DNA from: Steroidobacteraceae bacterium
Lineage (GTDB): Bacteria > Pseudomonadota > Gammaproteobacteria > Steroidobacterales > Steroidobacteraceae
NCBI GenBank assembly: GCA_025927665.1
Contig: JAICKZ010000113.1
Location: 1 to 9,541, forward strand
DNA: 9,541 bases
Reading direction: 5' to 3'
This document shows, one piece after another, positions 7,470 to 9,541 of this stretch. Position 1 is the first letter of the stretch; the number at the start of each line of letters is the position of its first letter. A program made the translations under genes and the position numbers. The notes below the pieces were generated by a model. That model was not told the DNA's origin. It saw nothing but the letters and a program-made list of their open reading frames with translations, and ran no database searches.

Positions 7470-8468
7470 TTAAAAAATCATCGCCCCTTTCGCGGATAGG
7501 ATCAATTCTCGCAATTGCTTCGAGCGTTCAACAGCTTCATCGACTGCCATCCCAATACTCGTAATTTCCTCCGGTATGGTGATATCTTTGAGCCGACTTA
7601 AAAGTCTCGACTGTTCTTGCAATGTACGTATCGCAGCCCACATGATTTCTTCACTCTTTAATTTATGAGTATAAATCAAACTTCGTAGTGAGAAGCCGTG
7701 ACCTGTATGACATCGGAAACGTGCAGGATTGGAGCCTTTGATTTCCCAAAGCACACCGTCGCACTCAGGGCATGAAAACGTCGATGGACTTCCAATAGCA
7801 TCCAACGTCTTCATAGGCTCACCTTGATTGAGACTAATGTCATACTCTTGTTCAACAATACGCACAGCATCATTCGCAGTCTGGGCTTTTGAATCGGCAC
7901 TTGTCTGCACTAATTGCAAAAGCTTGGCCGCCATCTCATCCACTTTGAGACAATAATCCACGGTGACATGATCAAGTACACTTTTCGGCATGCTGGGCGT
8001 TTCCGCATCCAATGGATCTTGCACTATAGCAAGGCCACCGCGTTGTTTAATTGCTTGAAGACCGGCAGTACCATCATCAAAGCGACCACTCAAAATCACG
8101 CCAATGACACGCGATCCAAAATGAAGTGCCGCAGAACGAAAGAGAGGGTCGATCGCTGGCCGTGAGTGATGCTCCTTCGCTCCTCTTGAGAGACGCACCT
8201 GATGAGGTTCAATGAGCATGTGTCTATCTGGTGGCGCGATATATATTTGTCCTGAACGAATAAGTTGTCCATCGATTGCATGCATCGCGGGATTCAAGCC
8301 ATGCGACGCTATTAAATTCGGCAGTAGTGATTGATGTGCACCGACATGAAGGACGATAAAAATGGCAGCGGGAAAATCAGCTCGAAGACTACTTGCCAAC
8401 TTCAATAATGCAGGCACCCCACCTGCAGAGGCTCCAATTACAACAATGTCACGTCGTAATCCATTCAT
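7470..8468 (-). CDS. stand-alone CheB-type protein-glutamate methylesterase with C-terminal zinc-ribbon-like module
   Basis: The 332-residue product should remove methyl groups from glutamates (and may deamidate glutamines) in chemoreceptor-like proteins. The catalytic domain covers about 5-190 and has the full triad: Ser14 in GASAGG, His41 in VLHVG, and Asp132 in SGRFDDGTAG. The substrate-side motif YIAPPDRHM is also present. There is no N-terminal receiver domain, so it cannot be switched by CheA phosphorylation the way classical CheB is. The C-terminal part has CPEC (Cys233, Cys236) and CHTGH (Cys253, His257), a likely zinc-binding knuckle, followed by a helical stretch (about 260-325). 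The same extension occurs in other CheB-like proteins of environmental bacteria. The start is uncertain: the ATG at 8468 and an in-frame TTG at 8477 both lack a good Shine-Dalgarno, and a stop just upstream rules out anything longer. It lies 121 nt upstream of the hybrid gene on the same strand. I avoid the symbol cheB because this is not the classical chemotaxis protein. Confidence 0.93.
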   Translation of the reverse strand: MNGLRRDIVVIGASAGGVPALLKLASSLRADFPAAIFIVLHVGAHQSLLPNLIASHGLNPAMHAIDGQLIRSGQIYIAPPDRHMLIEPHQVRLSRGAKEHHSRPAIDPLFRSAALHFGSRVIGVILSGRFDDGTAGLQAIKQRGGLAIVQDPLDAETPSMPKSVLDHVTVDYCLKVDEMAAKLLQLVQTSADSKAQTANDAVRIVEQEYDISLNQGEPMKTLDAIGSPSTFSCPECDGVLWEIKGSNPARFRCHTGHGFSLRSLIYTHKLKSEEIMWAAIRTLQEQSRLLSRLKDITIPEEITSIGMAVDEAVERSKQLRELILSAKGAMIF

Positions 8469-8745
8469 GCGACACAATTGCTAGGAGCCACTGCTCCGAT
8501 CTGTTTTGTGTAATACCGGAATGCTTTCATCGTGACTTTCGAAATCATGTGCACTCCAAACTGAATTATCTCATGTGAGGAATAATGAATCGTATTTGAT
8601 GCTTGCGCAGATGCGGTTGCTTCAGCGTCCTTCAACAAATTGGGCTAAAAAAAGCAACGAAGCACACAGCCAAGCATATGCCCGTTATAAATTAAGGATG
8701 CCAAACTCCTTACTCATATTGCCAGCGGCTATATACGACAATCAT

Positions 8746-8763
8746 CGTCGGTGCTCACCGACG
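8746..8763. repeat. tight GC-rich inverted repeat
   Basis: CGTCGGTG and CACCGACG are exact inverted copies separated by CT, giving a 7-bp stem with a GCTC tetraloop or an 18-bp near-continuous operator-like palindrome. No T-run follows on either strand, so it is not a standard terminator. It lies about 280 bp upstream of the CheB start. Confidence 0.6.
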
Positions 8764-8892
8764 CCAAGATGACCTCTATGCGATTGAGTAACTGAAATAA
8801 TCTCGCTGACTGGGTGCTGGCTGGACTAGTAAATGAGGAGAATCAAGTCGTAAGTGGCGAGTTAAGATTTGAACTAGATGATTCTGACTCGA

Positions 8893-8936
8893 TCAAGAAC
8901 CAAGGAAAGTCACTTCAGGAATTTCCTCGGTCTTGA
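8893..8936 (-). terminator. hairpin downstream of acnB
   Basis: TCAAGAACCAAGGAAA (8893-8908) and TTTCCTCGGTCTTGA (8922-8936) form a stem of 15 pairs with one bulge and a 13-nt loop. All pairs close on the minus-strand RNA, counting one G-U, whereas the plus strand has an A-C mismatch, so selection for the acnB transcript is likely. It starts 19 nt past the acnB stop. No U-run follows on the minus strand; GCATTTTT follows on the plus strand. It may be an imperfect terminator or a 3'-end stabiliser. Confidence 0.55.
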
Positions 8937-8955
8937 GCATTTTTATGTGACGTAT

Positions 8956-9541
8956 TTATACAGCGACTGATTTCGCTTCAACTGCATATTTTTCAATCTG
9001 ATTGAAGTTCAAATAGCGATAAACATCATCTGCATCTTTGTTGATCACACCCATTTCGGCATGATATTCCGCAACCGTAGGAATGCGACCCACACGCGAA
9101 GCAATTGCGGCAAGTTCGGCTGAACACAAGTACACGTTGGCATTTTTACCCAGACGATTGGGGAAGTTGCGTGTACTAGTAGACATCACCGTCGCGCCCT
9201 CCTTTACCTGTGCCTGATTACCCATACACAAACTGCAACCCGGCATTTCCATACGTGCGCCAGCAGTACCAAAGGTTGCATAGTGTCCTTCCTTGGTGAG
9301 TTCTTCTTGATCCATACGCGTCGGTGGCGCCACCCATAACCGCGTAGGAATATCTTTTTTACCTTGCAGTAGTTTACCGGCAGCGCGGAAATGCCCAATG
9401 TTAGTCATACAAGAACCGATGAAGACTTCATCGATCTTGGCACCCGTCACTTCACTCAATACTTTCGCATCATCGGGATCATTGGGGCAACAGAGAATAG
9501 GTTCTTTGATATCAGCAAGATCAATTTCGATCACTGCGGCA
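8956..9541 (-). CDS. acnB: aconitate hydratase B, C-terminal part (cut by window edge)
   Basis: This is the last 194 full codons of the cytoplasmic TCA-cycle enzyme that interconverts citrate and isocitrate through cis-aconitate; some AcnB proteins also act on 2-methylaconitate in propionate breakdown. The frame stays open to the right edge, and the GTG at 9532-9534 is an internal valine codon, not a start. The [4Fe-4S] ligands are visible as Cys in IGSCMTN (codon at 9409-9411) and the pair in PGCSLCMGNQ (near 9226-9237). The segments IDLADIKEPILC, NIGHFRAAGKLL, STSTRNFPNRLG and RYLNFNQI match the AcnB C-terminus closely. These are AcnB features and differ from AcnA. E. coli AcnB is 865 residues, so more than three quarters of the gene lies outside the window. 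The gene reads toward the CheB gene, but the 487-bp gap and a hairpin argue against one operon. Confidence 0.97.
   Translation of the reverse strand, partial: AAVIEIDLADIKEPILCCPNDPDDAKVLSEVTGAKIDEVFIGSCMTNIGHFRAAGKLLQGKKDIPTRLWVAPPTRMDQEELTKEGHYATFGTAGARMEMPGCSLCMGNQAQVKEGATVMSTSTRNFPNRLGKNANVYLCSAELAAIASRVGRIPTVAEYHAEMGVINKDADDVYRYLNFNQIEKYAVEAKSVAV

Larger units (their letters stand above)
8469..8955. other. 487-bp intergenic region upstream of the CheB gene
   Basis: No convincing gene is present. The only notable open frame (plus strand, GTG at 8575 to 8772, 65 codons) has no ribosome site and no recognisable product. The region should hold the promoter for the cheB/hybrid unit on the minus strand; GATAAT near 8565-8570 (minus strand) could be a -10 box but lacks a good -35. 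A short GGAGC/GCTCC hairpin (8484-8497) lies just ahead of the CheB start, and two larger inverted repeats are listed separately. The 3' end of the acnB transcript also falls here. Confidence 0.55.

Noticed and set aside
8575..8772. 65-codon plus-strand frame in the cheB/acnB gap
   Set aside because: GTG start without a Shine-Dalgarno, no recognisable motif, and a structured palindrome inside it.
9532..9534. GTG as a start of a short 192-residue gene
   Set aside because: The frame continues upstream to the window edge, and AcnB homology shows this is an internal part of a much longer protein.

Overview
The window looks like part of a chromosome from a polysaccharide-degrading gammaproteobacterium, possibly close to Cellvibrio, Saccharophagus or Teredinibacter. 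This is inferred from a lipoprotein GH10 xylanase with a long poly-serine linker (a habit of that group), an AcnB-type aconitase, and moderate GC. No mobile element, CRISPR array, rRNA or tRNA was seen.

Layout from left to right. (1) 120-1355, minus strand: a GH10 endo-beta-1,4-xylanase gene interrupted by one in-frame amber codon (642-644). Both halves lie in the same frame and keep all expected motifs, so this is a nonsense interruption, not a frameshift. A 17-bp-stem hairpin follows its stop. (2) 1356-1702: divergent intergenic region with a 14-bp perfect palindrome and repeated GATCGA elements. (3) 1703-3382, plus strand: an MFS transporter of the metabolite:H+ symporter (MHS) type with an insertion of about 115 residues, predicted periplasmic, between TM9 and TM10. 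A clear intrinsic terminator follows. (4) 3580-7347, minus strand: a 1255-residue hybrid of CheB-like, CheR, PAS, coiled-coil, PAS, histidine kinase and receiver domains. (5) 7470-8468, minus strand: a stand-alone CheB methylesterase without a receiver domain, with a C-terminal zinc-ribbon-like module. (6) 8469-8955: 487 bp without a convincing gene but with two hairpins. (7) 8956-9541, minus strand: the C-terminal part of acnB, cut by the window edge.

The most interesting unit is the cheB/hybrid pair, probably co-transcribed with a 121-bp gap. The CheB domain fused to the hybrid has lost the catalytic serine and histidine, while the separate CheB next door keeps the full Ser/His/Asp triad. 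The CheR, kinase and receiver parts of the hybrid look intact. This suggests division of labour: the fused CheB domain as a binding or scaffold module and the separate protein as the active esterase. No chemoreceptor, CheA or CheW gene is visible here, so the target is unknown. The xylanase, transporter and aconitase have no clear functional link to this pair.
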